From assembly GCA_030180135.1 (NCBI GenBank), contig CM058238.1, positions 43,427,765-43,491,764 on the forward strand: 64,000 nt of DNA, written 5' to 3'. The notes under the pieces were generated by a model. The model was not told the DNA's origin and made no database searches. It worked only from the letters and a program-made list of their open reading frames with translations. Position 1 is the stretch's first letter, and every line of letters starts with the position of its first letter. This stretch comes from Orychophragmus violaceus. Lineage: Eukaryota > Streptophyta > Magnoliopsida > Brassicales > Brassicaceae. The position numbers and the translations under genes are program-made. Shown here piece after piece: positions 1 through 10,361 of this stretch.

Positions 1-346
1 TAGTTCGTGTCCGACAGTGGCTTCCACCAGATTATCTATGTGCAGGAGTGGGAAGCTGTCTTTTGGGCATGTTTTATTCAAGTCGGTGAAATCTATGCAG
101 ACTCTCCACTCTCCACTTCCCATTTTTCTTTTTAACGACGACCGGGTTGGCTAGCCAATCGGGGTACTTCACCTCCCTGATTGACCCGACCTTCAGCAGT
201 CTGTCGACTTCGTCATTAACAACTTTATCTTGTTCGATACCGAGCTTACGATATTTCTGTTTTACATGTTTGAATGTGGGATCTACATTCAATTCGTGTG
301 AGGTGACGTCTATGTCGATCCCCTTCATGTCTTTTGTTGGCCACAC
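1..346 (-). pseudogene. Reverse transcriptase N-terminal part, Tat-like gypsy, frameshifted
   Basis: The frame 346-74 contains the conserved entry to RT: a segment ending in VDRLLKVGSIREVKYPDWLA, then NPVVVKKKNGKWRV. In intact relatives this is followed by the C-D-F-T-D-L-N segment. Here a tandem 7-bp duplication (ctctcca at 102-108 and again at 109-115) shifts the frame exactly after GKWRV. The expected downstream segment (IDFTDLNKTCPKDSFPLL) is readable in the next frame towards base 1. The palm with the catalytic YxDD lies outside the window. RT would copy the element RNA into DNA in cytoplasmic particles; this copy cannot. Confidence 0.85.
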
Positions 347-568
347 AAATTTGTTTACGTTTTCTTTGAGGAAGTTATGAGCTCAATTATGGTGTAACTT
401 AAGAGCTCAGATCCGATGTTTACACATCTTTTGGGTTGAGTGTCATTGATACATCCTTACGGGGACCTCGAACTGTTGGGTCGCTATTCCACTTTGCATT
501 TCCTGATGCGAGCTCTTCCTCTTTCTATAATTGCTATACTGATAATATCTTCACGCATTGGTCGGCTC

Positions 569-890
569 TTAGTATGGCATTGTAAGGAGCTGGTTTTTTG
601 CCAAAGCTAAACTCTTGGATCTCTTGCTGCCCCCGGCTCTGAACAAGAGCTTTATAGTTCCCATCGAGTAAGTGGTTTCACCATCGAACCCAGTCAACGG
701 AGGTAGTACGCCTGTGAACATGGAGTCTTTGAAGCCCATATTTTTGAAGGCGTCGTAGAACATAATGTCCACAAAGCTTCCATTATCGATCATCACCCTT
801 GATAGCTCAAACCCGGCTACTTCGAGTCGGATTACTAGGGCATCATCGTGTGGTTTATCGAGCTTGAACGCTCACTTTCAGAGATGTTAT
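569..890 (-). pseudogene. Retropepsin-like protease, Tat-like gypsy
   Basis: The frame reads MMIDNGSFVDIMFYDAFKNM, the flap region of a retroviral-type aspartic protease. The usual catalytic triplet D-T-G is D-N-G here, a change expected to impair catalysis. Upstream residues on the minus strand (about 890-790, containing HDDALVIRLEVAGFELSRV) continue the domain across a stop or frame change. A better preserved relative lies at 63366-63659, where the triplet is IDTGS. The enzyme would process the gag-pol polyprotein. Confidence 0.8.
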
Positions 891-1050
891 GTGAGTGTAA
901 TGTCCTTCAATAGGAACCATTTCTCTGGTGGTGGGCTTTGATTGAGCTCACTGAATCTCTGCATAGTTTTGAGCCTCCCGATATAAAGTTTATCATTTTT
1001 GGGAGACTGGACCTGCACAGTCTGATTTTCGGCAAGCATGGATTGGCTGG

Positions 1051-2110
1051 TTATTTGGGAGCTGGAGGTGGTGATACGGCTGACTTTGTCGATCCTCCAC
1101 AGCGAGCTAAATCGAAAATCATTTCAATGCGCTTTACTCGAGAGGGAGGAGGAGAGGCAGATTCTTCCTTCTCCTTAGTTCTCTCTCGTTTAGCTTGGGT
1201 GGTTTTCTTGTCTTCCGATTTGCTTTTTCCTTTTTCTCCCTTTTCTTTTTCTTTCTCTTTCTCTTCCGGTTCTGGCCTTTCTGCTTTGATGATGCTATTT
1301 TTGGCTTCTGGCAGACGGTCTTTGGACCTACTTTCCTCGGAAGAGTACCCATTTCTGTTGTGGTACTTCAAAACTCGTTTGCGTCGTAGGGCGTTAGCCA
1401 TTGAGGCTTGCTGTCTACCGTCAAGCAATGTTGGCCTTAGCCATAAGATTCCTTTTTGACGTTTTTCTTTTGGCTCGCATTGTAATTTTCCGAGGCTTCG
1501 GATACATCTTCTTCATGCTTTGCGAAGTAAGTAGCTCTGTGCAACGCGTCGTCTAAAGACTTACAAGGTCGAACTGCAAGCTCTTTCTTGAACTCCGATG
1601 TGAACCAAAGTCTATTTTCGAGTGCTATCATTGCTATTTTTTTGTTAGGGTCTGCAATACGTGACCTCCCAAAAAATGCTATTGTAAGCTCTGAGGGGTT
1701 CCTAAGGTCCTTGCGCTAAGGCACAGAGGTCGGCTTCCGATGTTTTATCTTCGATGAAAATTGAATACTGCTTCAGTAAAATCGATACGAGTTGGGTGAA
1801 GTTATCGATCGAACTCCCTTCCAGGCTTGAAGTGCCGAAAAGGTCCTCGGCGAAAAACCTGCAGTAGCCTGCTTCTTTTTCCTCGTCGTTGAGGTGAGCT
1901 CGAGAGACTGCGAGTTGGAAAACTCTGACATTGGCTTTCGGATCGGAGGTTTCGAAGTATTTCAGAATTTTGATCTTTCTCGTGTTCTGGATTCAAACAT
2001 TAGCGATTCAATTCGTGAACGGAGTTCGACAGGTTTCCTCGATCACTTGGTCGATGTTTGGTTCCGAAATATAGGAGGTTGCTCGTTCCGCGGACGCGAG
2101 TTGTGAAGTT
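1051..2110 (-). pseudogene. Gag capsid remnant and basic linker, Tat-like gypsy
   Basis: Readable blocks are 1996-1802 (capsid N-terminal part), 1631-1437 with LDDALHRATYFAKHEEDVSE, a conserved gag stretch before the zinc knuckle, and 1428-1051. The last block holds a degenerate knuckle (YHNRNGYSSEES, in which the metal-binding Cys and His positions are mostly replaced) and then a very charged Lys/Glu/Arg run. Several stops and frame changes separate the blocks. The same gag type recurs at 43020-44290. Gag would form the virus-like particle and bind genomic RNA. Confidence 0.75.
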
Positions 2111-2222
2111 CCCGAATTTTTTTTTGCTAAGCTATCTCGCTCAGAAGAGGACAAGCCGAGTTAGTTTCAGGTTCTGTTTTGGGAGCTTGTAAGCTGAAAG
2201 AAAAATCTGATGCTCCCAATAC

Positions 2223-2898
2223 TGTTGGAAATGTGTCCAGTAATCTCGGTACTGTCTCTAGAAAGTAAGAGTATGTCAAAGATCAGACATAAGTCATATA
2301 ATACTGGGGGTCATGATGGCTTGCTAGAGTCCGCTCATGATCTATAAGTCTTGGACTTATTGCCTTTATTATATGATCCCATATGGGTCACACGCCTAAG
2401 CTAACAGGAAATCGTGTAGGAACGGTTTAGCAGGAGTATGGTAAAAGTGCTAGGCATTTACTATACTTAGAGAGAATAAGAGGGTTTTAGCCATTGTGCA
2501 TCGATCGATGCATAAGGTGCAATGATCGATTCAATGCGCGAACGCCTCGGAGTTAATTGGCATTTGGGCCAAATGGCCCAAAACGAACTGAACAAGTTTT
2601 ATATAAACTTAAGACGAGTTCAGGTCGACTGGTAGCCCTAGCCGCGATTCTCTCTCTCCCTGCGACCTCCCACAGTTCGGTCTAGCAGCCTCTTCCTGCT
2701 TGGTGTGCGTGTGTGAACCTCTGGAGGAGTTATCACTCGGTGGCTCTTTGATCTCTGACCTGTTCTTCCTTTCCGCTGCACAAAACAGGTAAAAGGTGAG
2801 ATCTACTTATGTTTCTATTCAAGAGAACCTAGATCTGGCATGTTTAGGATCAAGTAATCTGATGAATTGAATCAGGATTAACACCGAATGATCCAACA
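2223..2898 (+). repeat. 5' LTR of copia element
   Basis: Starts TGTTGGAAATGTGTCC and ends GATCCAACA directly before the primer site. A TATATAA box is at 2600-2606, about 300 bases before the LTR end. A 16-bp perfect palindrome, tgcatcgatcgatgca, lies at 2497-2512 within it. It aligns over much of its first half with the minus-oriented solo LTR at 36338-36906. Confidence 0.9.
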
Positions 2899-2899
2899 G

Positions 2900-2913
2900 T
2901 GGTATCAGAGCCA
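2900..2913 (+). other. Primer binding site, tRNA-iMet type
   Basis: tggtatcagagcca, the standard plant copia primer site complementary to the 3' end of initiator tRNA-Met, one base after the LTR end. Confidence 0.95.
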
Positions 2914-3104
2914 TTGGTTCTGGTTTTTCTTGTTTAGATTCAAGTTTAGGATTGTTTTCTTGTTTAAGAAGTGTTTTGAATCAATTACTGATAAGAGAAA
3001 TCACTTAAGCAACAAGGAATTGAAACCTAAACACATTTGAAATCGCAAAAATCCAAGCTATATTGATTTGGAAGAATGCGATTTTCATAAAGAAGTATCG
3101 GCTG

Positions 3105-3375
3105 TGATCGCGATGCATCGATCGATGCGATCGCATGATCGGTCGATACAACCACGAGAGATCGCATTGCATCGATCGATACAATGCAAGGATCGATCGT
3201 TGCAGTCGCGAGAGATTGACCGCGATCGCATGGATCGTTCAAACGATCGCATGGATCTCGCGAGAATCTCTCGGCCAAACCTGATAACCGTTCGTGCACG
3301 CGTGAGAGCATCGATCGATGCAGGATCGATGAACGATCGTTGCAGGATCGATGCTGAGAGCATCGATCGATGCGG
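3105..3375. repeat. Cluster of CGATCG-core palindromes in the copia leader
   Basis: About 270 bases are packed with variants of catcgatcgatgc, gatcgatcgttgc and gatcgcatgatcg, each nearly self-complementary. The density leaves reading frames open on both strands by accident (3068-3379 plus; 3027-3311 minus), which I do not regard as genes. The rest of the leader (2914-3104 and 3376-4481) is A/T-rich with no recognised gene. The same motif family is found in the Athila elements further along. Confidence 0.85.
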
Positions 3376-4481
3376 TTAGGGTTTAGACTCGGTTTAATTT
3401 AATTAAAATTAAACGTCTCGGTTTAATAAACAGTTTTAATAATGTTATTAAATCTGGTTAAACCGTGATAAGAAATCCAATGTCGAAAGAATTATTGGAT
3501 TTAGTGCCTAAACCAGGATTTTCTAATTTGATTTGGTTGGACCAAATAAATTGAGAAAATCCGGTTTAGTAAATAACCGGTTGACAATTGTGGTCGTCGT
3601 AGTAATTAATTTTGGTTAGACCAATTTTAATGAACCAGACCGGTTATGTCATTTAATTGGACAATTGGGTCATGTCTTGGACATGGACAAATTCTTGGGC
3701 CTCGGGCCAAGAAGTTAAAACAATTGGGCCAATTATTTGAGTCTTTCTTCAGATCAATTTAAAATTTATTTTATAAAGTTATAAAGTCGATTTTAAATTA
3801 AAGTTTCCGAAATTTTGAAATTAGAAAGTTTCTTAAATTAGAAGTTTCTGAATTTGCATGTTTTGGATTTAAGGAAAGTTTCCTTTTTTTAGAAAGTTTC
3901 CTAAAATAGTAGGTTTCCTAAAATAGAAAGTTTCCCGAAATAGTAATCTTCTATTTTGGGAATGAAATTTAAATAAACCTACGAACCTCATATAATATCA
4001 AGCGTTGGATGTCTTGTCCATTCTATGTCAGCTGTCAAAGCCCATTCAATTGTATTCATGGCCTTACAGTGTGAGGATGTCTGCTTTTGCGTGGGTAAGA
4101 CGGTTTGTGATTCATAAATGTCATTGGGAGTCCCAGACATTAATGATTACATGACTGTATAGTCTGGTTTTCTTGACTAGGCCATCGGGAGTCCCGGGCC
4201 TTGAGACATCAGAGTGGATTGGGCCTCGGGCCCAGATTCACAACCAAGAGTTATATCACGGATATAATTAGCCGATACAGGGCTTACCGATATAAGCTAA
4301 GGTTGGGTGACGGCCAGTGGCCCACTTTAATCTTAGTTATATGTGGATCTTGGAATCATTATATTCTATTGAGGGTAACTTATGTTATTGAATATAATGC
4401 GTGATTAATCATATTAATTTTAATACGAGATTAATCATATTGAACATATTAACTAAAATCCTTTTATCTTAAATTTCAGTT

Positions 4482-5498
4482 ATGACTAGCACAAACAATC
4501 AAAACACTTTCTCGATCCGGTCTATCCTTGGGATGGAAAAGCTGAACGGATCAAATTTCTTGACTTGGTCGCGGAACCTGAGGCTAGTCCTCAGGCAGGA
4601 GAGAAAGGACTATGTCCTTGAGAGAGCTCTCCCCGTGAGGATCGAGTCCAATGCTTCTCATGCAGTATATGATGCTTGGAATGAGCATTATAATGATGAG
4701 GTAGATGTGCGTGGTCTGATATTGGCTACCATGGACTCAGACTTGCGGAAGCAATATGAGAACATGGAGTCGCCAATAGAGATGATCAGCAGCCTGAAAT
4801 TGAAATTTCAGGAGCAGATAAGAGTGGAGAGATACCAGTTGGTTAAATCTCTCACTAGCTGCAAGCTACCAAATGATCATCCAGTAAGTCCTCATGTCAG
4901 TAAAATGATGGGTTACATTGATAACCTGAGGAAACTGGATTATCCAGTTAGCCAAGAATTGGCAACTGAGATCATTCTGCAGTCACTGCCGTCAAGCTAT
5001 GATAAGTTCAGAAGGAACTATATCAAGAAAGGCTTAACGAAGACGCTGACTGAACTGCATGATATGCTCAAGACAGTTGAGCCAAACGTGAAGAGTACCC
5101 TGTACAATCTCATGAATGAGAAGGGTAGGTTTACTAAACCTAATGCAGACAAGGGTGAAGACAAAGTTGTCCAGATTTTGAATCATGGCAAGCGTGTGTC
5201 TTCTGAGCCCGAGTCAGACTCTTACGTTGGTAAGTGCTGCTACTGTAAGGAGACAGGGCATTGGAAGAGAGATTGCATTAAATTCATGGAAGATGATGAG
5301 GAGTTAAAGTCGATGTATGCGACTACTTCCTCAGGTATTCATGTTATTACTTCAAGTTCTACCTTAATGGTATTGGATACTGGTTGTGGCACTGATATTT
5401 GTGATAATATGCAGAGCTTTAGCAACAGTAGAACGTTGAAGGAAGGGCAAGTGAAACTACATGTCTGGAAGGAGCTTGGGATGCTGCCTCAGTCGTAG
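4482..5498 (+). pseudogene. Copia gag with zinc knuckle and start of protease
   Basis: A 338-codon frame begins MTSTNNQNTFSIRSILGMEK. Residues about 15-210 match the plant copia gag capsid region (LNGSNFLTWSRNLRLVLRQE is typical). A CCHC knuckle lies at residues about 252-265 (CCYCKETGHWKRDC, spacing C-x2-C-x4-H-x4-C). The protease active-site segment VLDTGCGTDIC is at about 297-307. The frame stops about 30 residues later, well short of a full copia polyprotein of over 1,000 residues, so gag and knuckle are intact but the polyprotein is truncated. Gag packages the RNA. It is the best preserved copia frame in the window. Confidence 0.88.
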
Positions 5499-6960
5499 GG
5501 TTTTTCACTTATAGATCCCTTTGAGGCTTGGTTTTGTATTAAGTAATTGCTACAATGTACCTGCTTTAAGCAGAGTTGTCTTTCATTTTCTTTTAAGAAT
5601 TTGAATGTTTTTCATTTTGATAAAAGACAAGTTTTGTTCTTTTGATCTTAATGAAACATTAATTGTAGCACCCTATTCATGGAATGGGTTTTATATCTTA
5701 AACCAAAGAGTGCCTAAATGTAACATAAATACCGAATTGGTTTAAATCTGATGAATTAAACCTGATTTTTCTTGGCATAAAGTCTTGGTCACATAGAGTA
5801 AGTCGGATTCAGAAATCCCATAGTCATGGACGTTTGGGCTCATTTGATAAAATATCTTATGAGACTTGAATTCAGTTTACTAGACCAAAAGGTAAAGGGC
5901 CTATCTTAGCCGAGCTAGAGAAAAGCCCAAAGGCTTATTGGACCTGGAACATACTCAGGTATGTGGCCCAATGAGCAGTAATGCCAGAGAAAATCTCCTG
6001 TACTTCATTGTCTCTCTTGATTACTTCAGTGAGTGTGACTGTGTTCATTGGATGAGACACAAGTTGGAATTCTTTGACATGGTCAAAAGAGTTCCAGAAT
6101 GAAGTATAGGATCTGAATGACAAAAGTATTAAGACTCTGGATTAAATCACGAGTGAGAATACTTAAGTCATTGATTGTGTGATCATCTTAATGAGTGTGA
6201 AATCGTTTCACAGCTCATTTCTCCTGAAAACTTGAAGGTGTTTCTGTGAGAAAGAATCAGATCTTATTAGAAATGATTAAAGATGAGTCACACGAATCTT
6301 CCATGATATTATTTAAGAATAACGCTCTAAAATATCTAAGTTTACGCTGAAATAGTTCCACAAATATCGGTTGAAAGACACCACGTTAATGTGGATTGGA
6401 ATCGATCCAAATTTGTCTTTACTGAGTATTTGTACTTGTGCTACTTCGCTGGTTGTCCTAGAGAAACTAAGGCTTGTTACTTTTACGTCCAATCTGTTTT
6501 CTAAGAAGGGAAGTTATTTTCCAAGAAGAACAGTGGGAGTAAAAGCATAACTCGAAGTTTTCTTAGGGAAACCAAGGCTCGGTACTTTTACGACCATTCT
6601 GTTTTCTAAGAAGGGAAGTTACTTTCCAAAGAAGAACAGTGGGAGTAAAAGTACAACTCGAAGAAATTCGAGAAATACAGGAGACTGCTTAACCTATTGA
6701 GGGAGAGCAGCGGAAGGATTTACAGATTTCTGTAGAATCTACACCTGTGGAGCCTGAAGTTCGCAGATATGAATCAGTTACTAATCCGAGAGTGATTTCT
6801 CGTCATTAGTTGAACCTGATAATCATTGAAAGTTCGCATGATCTGATGATCATTGAAAGCGATGAATCTGCGAAATTCAAAGAAGCGTAAGTGAGCCCGG
6901 ACTCCGAAAAATTACATTTTATGTAAGTTAGCTTCATCGATCCATTCATGGATGGAAGCA
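5499..6960 (+). pseudogene. Decayed copia pol (integrase and linker to RT)
   Basis: Multi-frame remnants in the correct order: an integrase core with HTQVCGPMSSNARENLLYF near 5950 and HLNECEIVSQLISPENLK near 6185, the post-integrase segment GCPRETKACYFYVQSVF near 6450, and the pre-RT segment with P-x-E-P-E-V-R-R near 6740. RT and RNase H are absent. Stops and frameshifts are frequent. Identification rests on the recalled order of blocks in plant copia pol. Confidence 0.72.
6456..6665 (+). repeat. Tandem duplication of 105 bp in decayed copia pol
   Basis: Two adjacent units, 6456-6560 and 6561-6665, each containing tctaagaagggaagttac/t and cagtgggagtaaaag. The duplicated coding stretch is the segment after the integrase. 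Differences between units show the duplication is not recent. Confidence 0.85.
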
Positions 6961-6989
6961 AACATATCGGAGTTGGAATCTTCGTTCTG

Positions 6990-8139
6990 TTGAAGTAGTC
7001 AAGGTTTTGACTTGAACAGGAACGAAGCGGAACTGTGTGTTTACAAATAACTCATTGTCCTAACCAATTATTTTACTAAGTGGATAGAAGCTAAAGCTTA
7101 ACAGCAAACCACAGAGATTGAAGTCCGAAACTTCTTCTAGGAGCATATCAATTGCCGACATGGACTCCTTTTTGAGATAGTAACAGACAACGGTTCGCCG
7201 TTCATCTTTCGAGCTTTCAGAAATTTCTGTAAGACTTGGAGATACGCCTAACAACCTCGACCCCGGGATAGAATCAAGGAATTGGTCAGGCTGAAGCTGC
7301 AAACAAGATACTTTAAGCAATCTCAAGAAAAAACTCGACTCCAAAAAGCCTAGATGGTCTGAGGAACTTCTAGGGGTCCTATGGGCCTCCCGCACCACAC
7401 CTCATTGTGCGACTGGCGAGACTCCATTCTCGTTAGCTTACGGAATAGAAGCAATGGTTCCCACATAAGTATCAGTTCCCACAATCCGAAGGGCTCTAAG
7501 CCCGAGAAACAAGGATCTGAACGAACAAATGCTGAGAGATCGTCTATACATGATCGAAGAGCAACGTGACCAAGCACTAGTAGAATGCAGAACTACCATC
7601 AAGCAACCTCTCGCTACTACAACTCCAAAGCTCGACTTCAGAAGTTCAGTGTGGGAGATCTAGTACTACGAAAGGTCTACGAAAACACTAAAGAGCGAGG
7701 TGATGGAAAACTAGGAACCAACTGGTATGTTCCCTACCAAGTTACCGAAGTAGTCCGCGATGGCGTCTACAAGCTCACGAAAGTCAAAACGGAGTATACC
7801 AAAGCGAAGACCGTGGAACGCCACGAACCTCAAGATATACCACCTCTGAGTACTGAAAATAATTGAACTACGTTAGTCTTGATCCCTTGACGGGGTACGT
7901 AGGCAGCTGGACCCACGAGTGCATCCACTTCAAAAAACTCTCAGTTTTCACTTCTCCTTTCTTTTTCTTTTTCTTTTTTTTGGAGGGGGGGGGAGTATAG
8001 GGCTATTGCCCAATTGTAAGATCTAACTTAAACTTAATAAATTTGTTTCTCATATTTTCTTAAGTCCATTTTACACAATTCGCACGACTAAGCCTGAGAG
8101 TCATCATACAACAAACACAAGCCGAAAATTCGCTCGCAA
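6990..8139 (+). mobile_element. Tat-like gypsy 3' fragment (integrase end, PPT, LTR start)
   Basis: Integrase remains (7030-7866) are followed by a non-coding tail, a T-rich then G-rich polypurine tract (about 7970-7996) and the beginning of an LTR that continues at 17401 after a CACTA insertion. The tail and LTR align with the reverse complement of 51293-51720, the 3' end of the minus-strand Tat-like element at the right of the window. Confidence 0.85.
7030..7866 (+). pseudogene. Integrase core and C-terminal domain, Tat-like gypsy
   Basis: Readable pieces include YFTKWIEAKA (first catalytic Asp region, just upstream in decayed form), EIVTDNGSPFIF with the second catalytic Asp, ASRTTPHCATGETPFSLAYG, and an open 93-codon stretch at 7585-7866. 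That stretch carries the C-terminal domain (FSVGDLVLRKVYENTKERGD, then GTNWYVPYQVTEVVRDGVYK). The order is right for a gypsy integrase, but stops and shifts interrupt it before 7585. Integrase would insert the cDNA into chromosomes. Confidence 0.85.
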
Positions 8140-8154
8140 CACTACAAGAAATAT
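8140..8154 (+). repeat. CACTA left terminal inverted repeat
   Basis: CACTACAAGAAATAT, the canonical CACTA-superfamily end. The following 330 bases contain subterminal tttgatagcacg-type motifs and no gene. Confidence 0.85.
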
Positions 8155-8487
8155 ATGATTTGATAGCACGATTTCGGTAAGTACTATTTTAGAGGATACG
8201 TTGGGATGAGGTACTCTATTATTTTGCTAAGCGGGAAACTAAAACTATGTTTTGGAGCCGAAAATTTGCTACAGTTGCCAAAAATGTATTTTGGAGGTAA
8301 AATTTTGGTATGAGCCCTAAAAATTAGTCAAAAAGAAGGAATCTTAACATTTTCCATTCATATTTTTTAGATTAAAAATAAAAACTCTTAAAAGGAACAA
8401 AAACAAATAAACTTATCCACAACATTTCAATCTTGCTTATGCGATCCCTAGTCCCAAATTTCATCGATTTTGAGCTTCAATCTCTAA

Positions 8488-8790
8488 TTGGATATTGTGA
8501 AATTAGAGAGTGAAATCGATGAAGATGAAGTGAGGATGAGCGAGTACGAGTTTCTCGGCGACGTAAATAAGGTTTTGGAATGGGAGATGGGGCTACCTAA
8601 TGACGAAGATTTGGCATCTCTTTCTTATTCTCTGATTCCGGCGAATCTCGCGATGGCTTTTAACAGAACACGGGAGCGGAGCCGAACGATCCTGGATTTC
8701 AATCGCACATCGGAGACCTCTTCTTCGAACAAGAACATCAATATTTTTCCTTCTCCTCTGCCTTTAACGAGGTCCATCGTCGTATCATAA
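8488..8790 (+). pseudogene. LUX: Captured N-terminal fragment of LUX ARRHYTHMO (PCL1)-like gene
   Basis: An open frame of 100 codons reads VRMSEYEFLGDVNKVLEWEM then GLPNDEDLASLSYSLIPANL and AMAFNRTRERSRTI. This follows the N-terminus of LUX/PCL1, a GARP (MYB-like) transcription factor of the evening complex of the circadian clock (Arabidopsis has EWEMGLPSDEDLASLSYSL). Only the region before the DNA-binding domain is present, and the frame ends in unrelated sequence, so no functional transcription factor can be made. A 5' leader-like stretch precedes it. The paralogue BOA/NOX is an alternative source. Confidence 0.82.
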
Positions 8791-8815
8791 AACTCCGGTG
8801 GCACAATTAAAACCG

Positions 8816-9240
8816 TATTTTGCTCTCCCTATTTTGGAGGAAAAAGCTGTCTGAAGAGCCGCATGAAGCAAAACCAGAATATGGATCATCGAGCACCAAG
8901 GAAGAAGCTTCACAAGTCGTCACGAATCCAGTTCTTGTGACTTTGGCCTTTATGTAAAGTTCTTAGAGCAGTAATGTATGTCGTGTTCTTTGTATTAATA
9001 TGATTCAAAGTTTTGGGACTTGTGATGATTGCAGGAAGGTAACACTGGCTTGGCCAATGGGATCCGCGAGAATCCATAATATCTATGGTTTTCTTTTGAG
9101 TTTTTGTACATAGTGTTGGATCTGAGGAATGGTTAGCATAAGAATTGACTGTGCCTTCAATGTTTCTCTGCAGGAAAAAGTAAATGTTTCCACCATTTGA
9201 ATCTGCAGAAACTCGTGCTCTCGCTGAGAGTTTGAGTAGG
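8816..9240 (+). pseudogene. Captured fragment of a katanin-p60-like AAA ATPase gene (tentative)
   Basis: Three short exon-like pieces in order: FWRKKLSEEPHEAKPEYGSS at about 8836, EGNTGLANGIREN at about 9035, and PPFESAETRALAESLSR at about 9188. The last ends at a GT donor (gtaagcc). They resemble the N-terminal part of a plant katanin-like microtubule-severing ATPase, where E-x-R-x-L-A-E-S-L-x-R-D-I precedes the AAA domain. No AAA motif (Walker A or B) is included. Intron-like sequence between the pieces suggests capture from genomic DNA. The family call is from memory of short motifs. Confidence 0.5.
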
Positions 9241-9299
9241 TAAGCCATTGTATATACTGGATGGTAATGGAACAATTGACTAGTTCGAGTTTATCTCTG

Positions 9300-9640
9300 C
9301 GATAATGTATAGATACAAATTGGATCGAGATGAGCACGTATACAAAGCATTCCAACACTTTGATAAAGACAACATCGGGTAAGCTACTTCCATTTTCAGT
9401 CTTGGAATGTGTAAAAATCATGAGGCATTTACTGATGGTATTACCTTGGTTATAAACCATGCACATAACTAGGGATGAGTTGGATAGTGCCATAAGGAAT
9501 ATGGAATGGGAGGTGAAGCCAAAGATTTCTCCCTTTAAAACATGCACATAACTAGGGATGAGTTGGAAAGTACCAAAGAAAGTGGGAAAACCAGCTTTAA
9601 AGGTTTCTCCCTTTGAAGATCTTCTGTAGATGGATGTTTT
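9300..9640 (+). pseudogene. Captured EF-hand fragment of a calcium-dependent protein kinase
   Basis: An exon-like piece at about 9300-9379 reads YRYKLDRDEHVYKAFQHFDK then DNIG, followed by a GT intron start. A second piece from 9473 (after an AG) reads RDELDSAIRNMEWE. This is the junction of EF-hand loops in plant CDPKs, closest in memory to the CPK15/CPK21/CPK23 group. The kinase domain is absent. A roughly 80-bp stretch beginning catgcacataactaggg (about 9459 and again about 9541) is tandemly duplicated, so the second exon start occurs twice. Confidence 0.75.
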
Positions 9641-9689
9641 AATTACATCAAATTGGGTTGTCTAATCGTATTTTGTTGGTTTTGGTAGG

Positions 9690-10361
9690 CCTTCGGATTG
9701 GCAGGATATTGTTGGTATCATATGTCTTCTCGTTATCAACTCTACCATTATTTTCATTGAAGAAAACAATGTTGGTAATGCCGCTACTGCTCTCATGGCT
9801 GGTCTTGCTCCTAAAACCAAGGTTTGTCATAAGAGAATGATTTGTGAAGCTGATCTTAAGAGTGTACCAAAGTTTCTTGACTTAAGCTAATGTTGTTGTG
9901 ATGTTTCTCTGTTTTCAGGTTCTTAGGGATGGGAAATGGAGTGAACAAGAAGCTGCTATTCTTTTCCTAGGAGATATCGTTAGCATTAAACTCGGAGATA
10001 TTATCCCTGCAATGCTCGTCTTCTTGAAGGTAATCCTTTAAAGGTGGACCAATATACTCTTACCGGAGAGTCACTCCCTGTGACCAAGCACCCTGGTCAA
10101 GAAGTTTTCTCTGGCTCAACTTGTAAACAAGGAGAGATCGAGGCTGTTGTTATCACCACTGGTGTTCACACTTTCTTTGGTAAAGATGCTCACCTTGTGG
10201 ACAGCACAAATCAAGTTGGACATTTCCAAAAGGTTCTTACAGCCATTGGGAACTTATGTATATGTTTTATTGCTATTGGTATGGTGATTGAGATTATTGT
10301 TATGTACCCAATCAAGCGTATGACTGCCATCGAAGAAACGGCCGGGATGTATGTCTTTTAA
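9690..10361 (+). pseudogene. Captured plasma-membrane H+-ATPase (AHA) fragment
   Basis: After a splice-acceptor-like ttttggtag, 9691-9822 encodes PSDWQDIVGIICLLVINSTI and ENNVGNAATALMAGLAPKTK. A 97-bp intron follows (9823-9919), then VLRDGKWSEQEAAILFLGDI. A one-base deletion near 10011 shifts the frame, and the sequence resumes at 10044 with DQYTLTGESLPVTKHPGQEV to the transmembrane stretch VIEIIVMYPIKR. TGES is the actuator-domain motif of P-type ATPases. About 35 residues are missing before RMTAIEETAGM, and the phosphorylation motif DKTGT is absent. In the full gene this pump energises the plasma membrane; this piece cannot. Confidence 0.92.

Larger units (their letters stand above)
1..2217 (-). 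mobile_element. Tat-like Ty3/gypsy retrotransposon fragment (gag to RT start)
   Basis: Read on the minus strand the segment runs gag (about 2110-1410), a Lys/Glu-rich linker with a decayed zinc knuckle (1428-1051), an aspartic protease (about 890-569) and the first part of reverse transcriptase (346-1). The order gag-protease-RT and the RT entry motif around PDWLANPVVVKKKNGKW are those of plant Tat/Ogre-type gypsy elements. The element leaves the window at base 1. Its upstream side is cut at 2218-2222 by a copia insertion. Frames are broken many times, so it is a dead copy. Assignment to gypsy is firm; assignment to the Tat lineage is by recalled motif similarity. Confidence 0.85.
2223..6960 (+). 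mobile_element. Ty1/copia retrotransposon, 5' LTR to pol, 3' end lost
   Basis: A 676-bp LTR (TGTTGG...CCAACA) is followed one base later by a perfect tRNA-iMet primer site, a 1.57-kb leader, a gag frame with a CCHC knuckle and protease start, and decayed integrase to inter-domain sequence. The 5-bp flank at 2218-2222 is aatac. No matching 3' LTR, RT or RNase H is seen before the sequence changes to a Tat-like integrase at about 6990, so the 3' half was deleted. A solo LTR of a related family is at 36338-36906. Confidence 0.9.

Noticed and set aside
3105..3375. CRISPR-like array or satellite
   Set aside because: The repeats are short, irregularly spaced palindromes without unique spacers of fixed length, in a plant retroelement.
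3027..3379. Overlapping open frames on both strands (94 and 103 codons)
   Set aside because: They are a by-product of the palindromic GATC-rich repeats, which read as R/S/D-rich peptides in either direction; they lie in the copia leader.
9690..10361. A functional proton-pump gene
   Set aside because: One-base deletion, missing 35-residue segment and absence of the DKTGT phosphorylation site show a fragment only.
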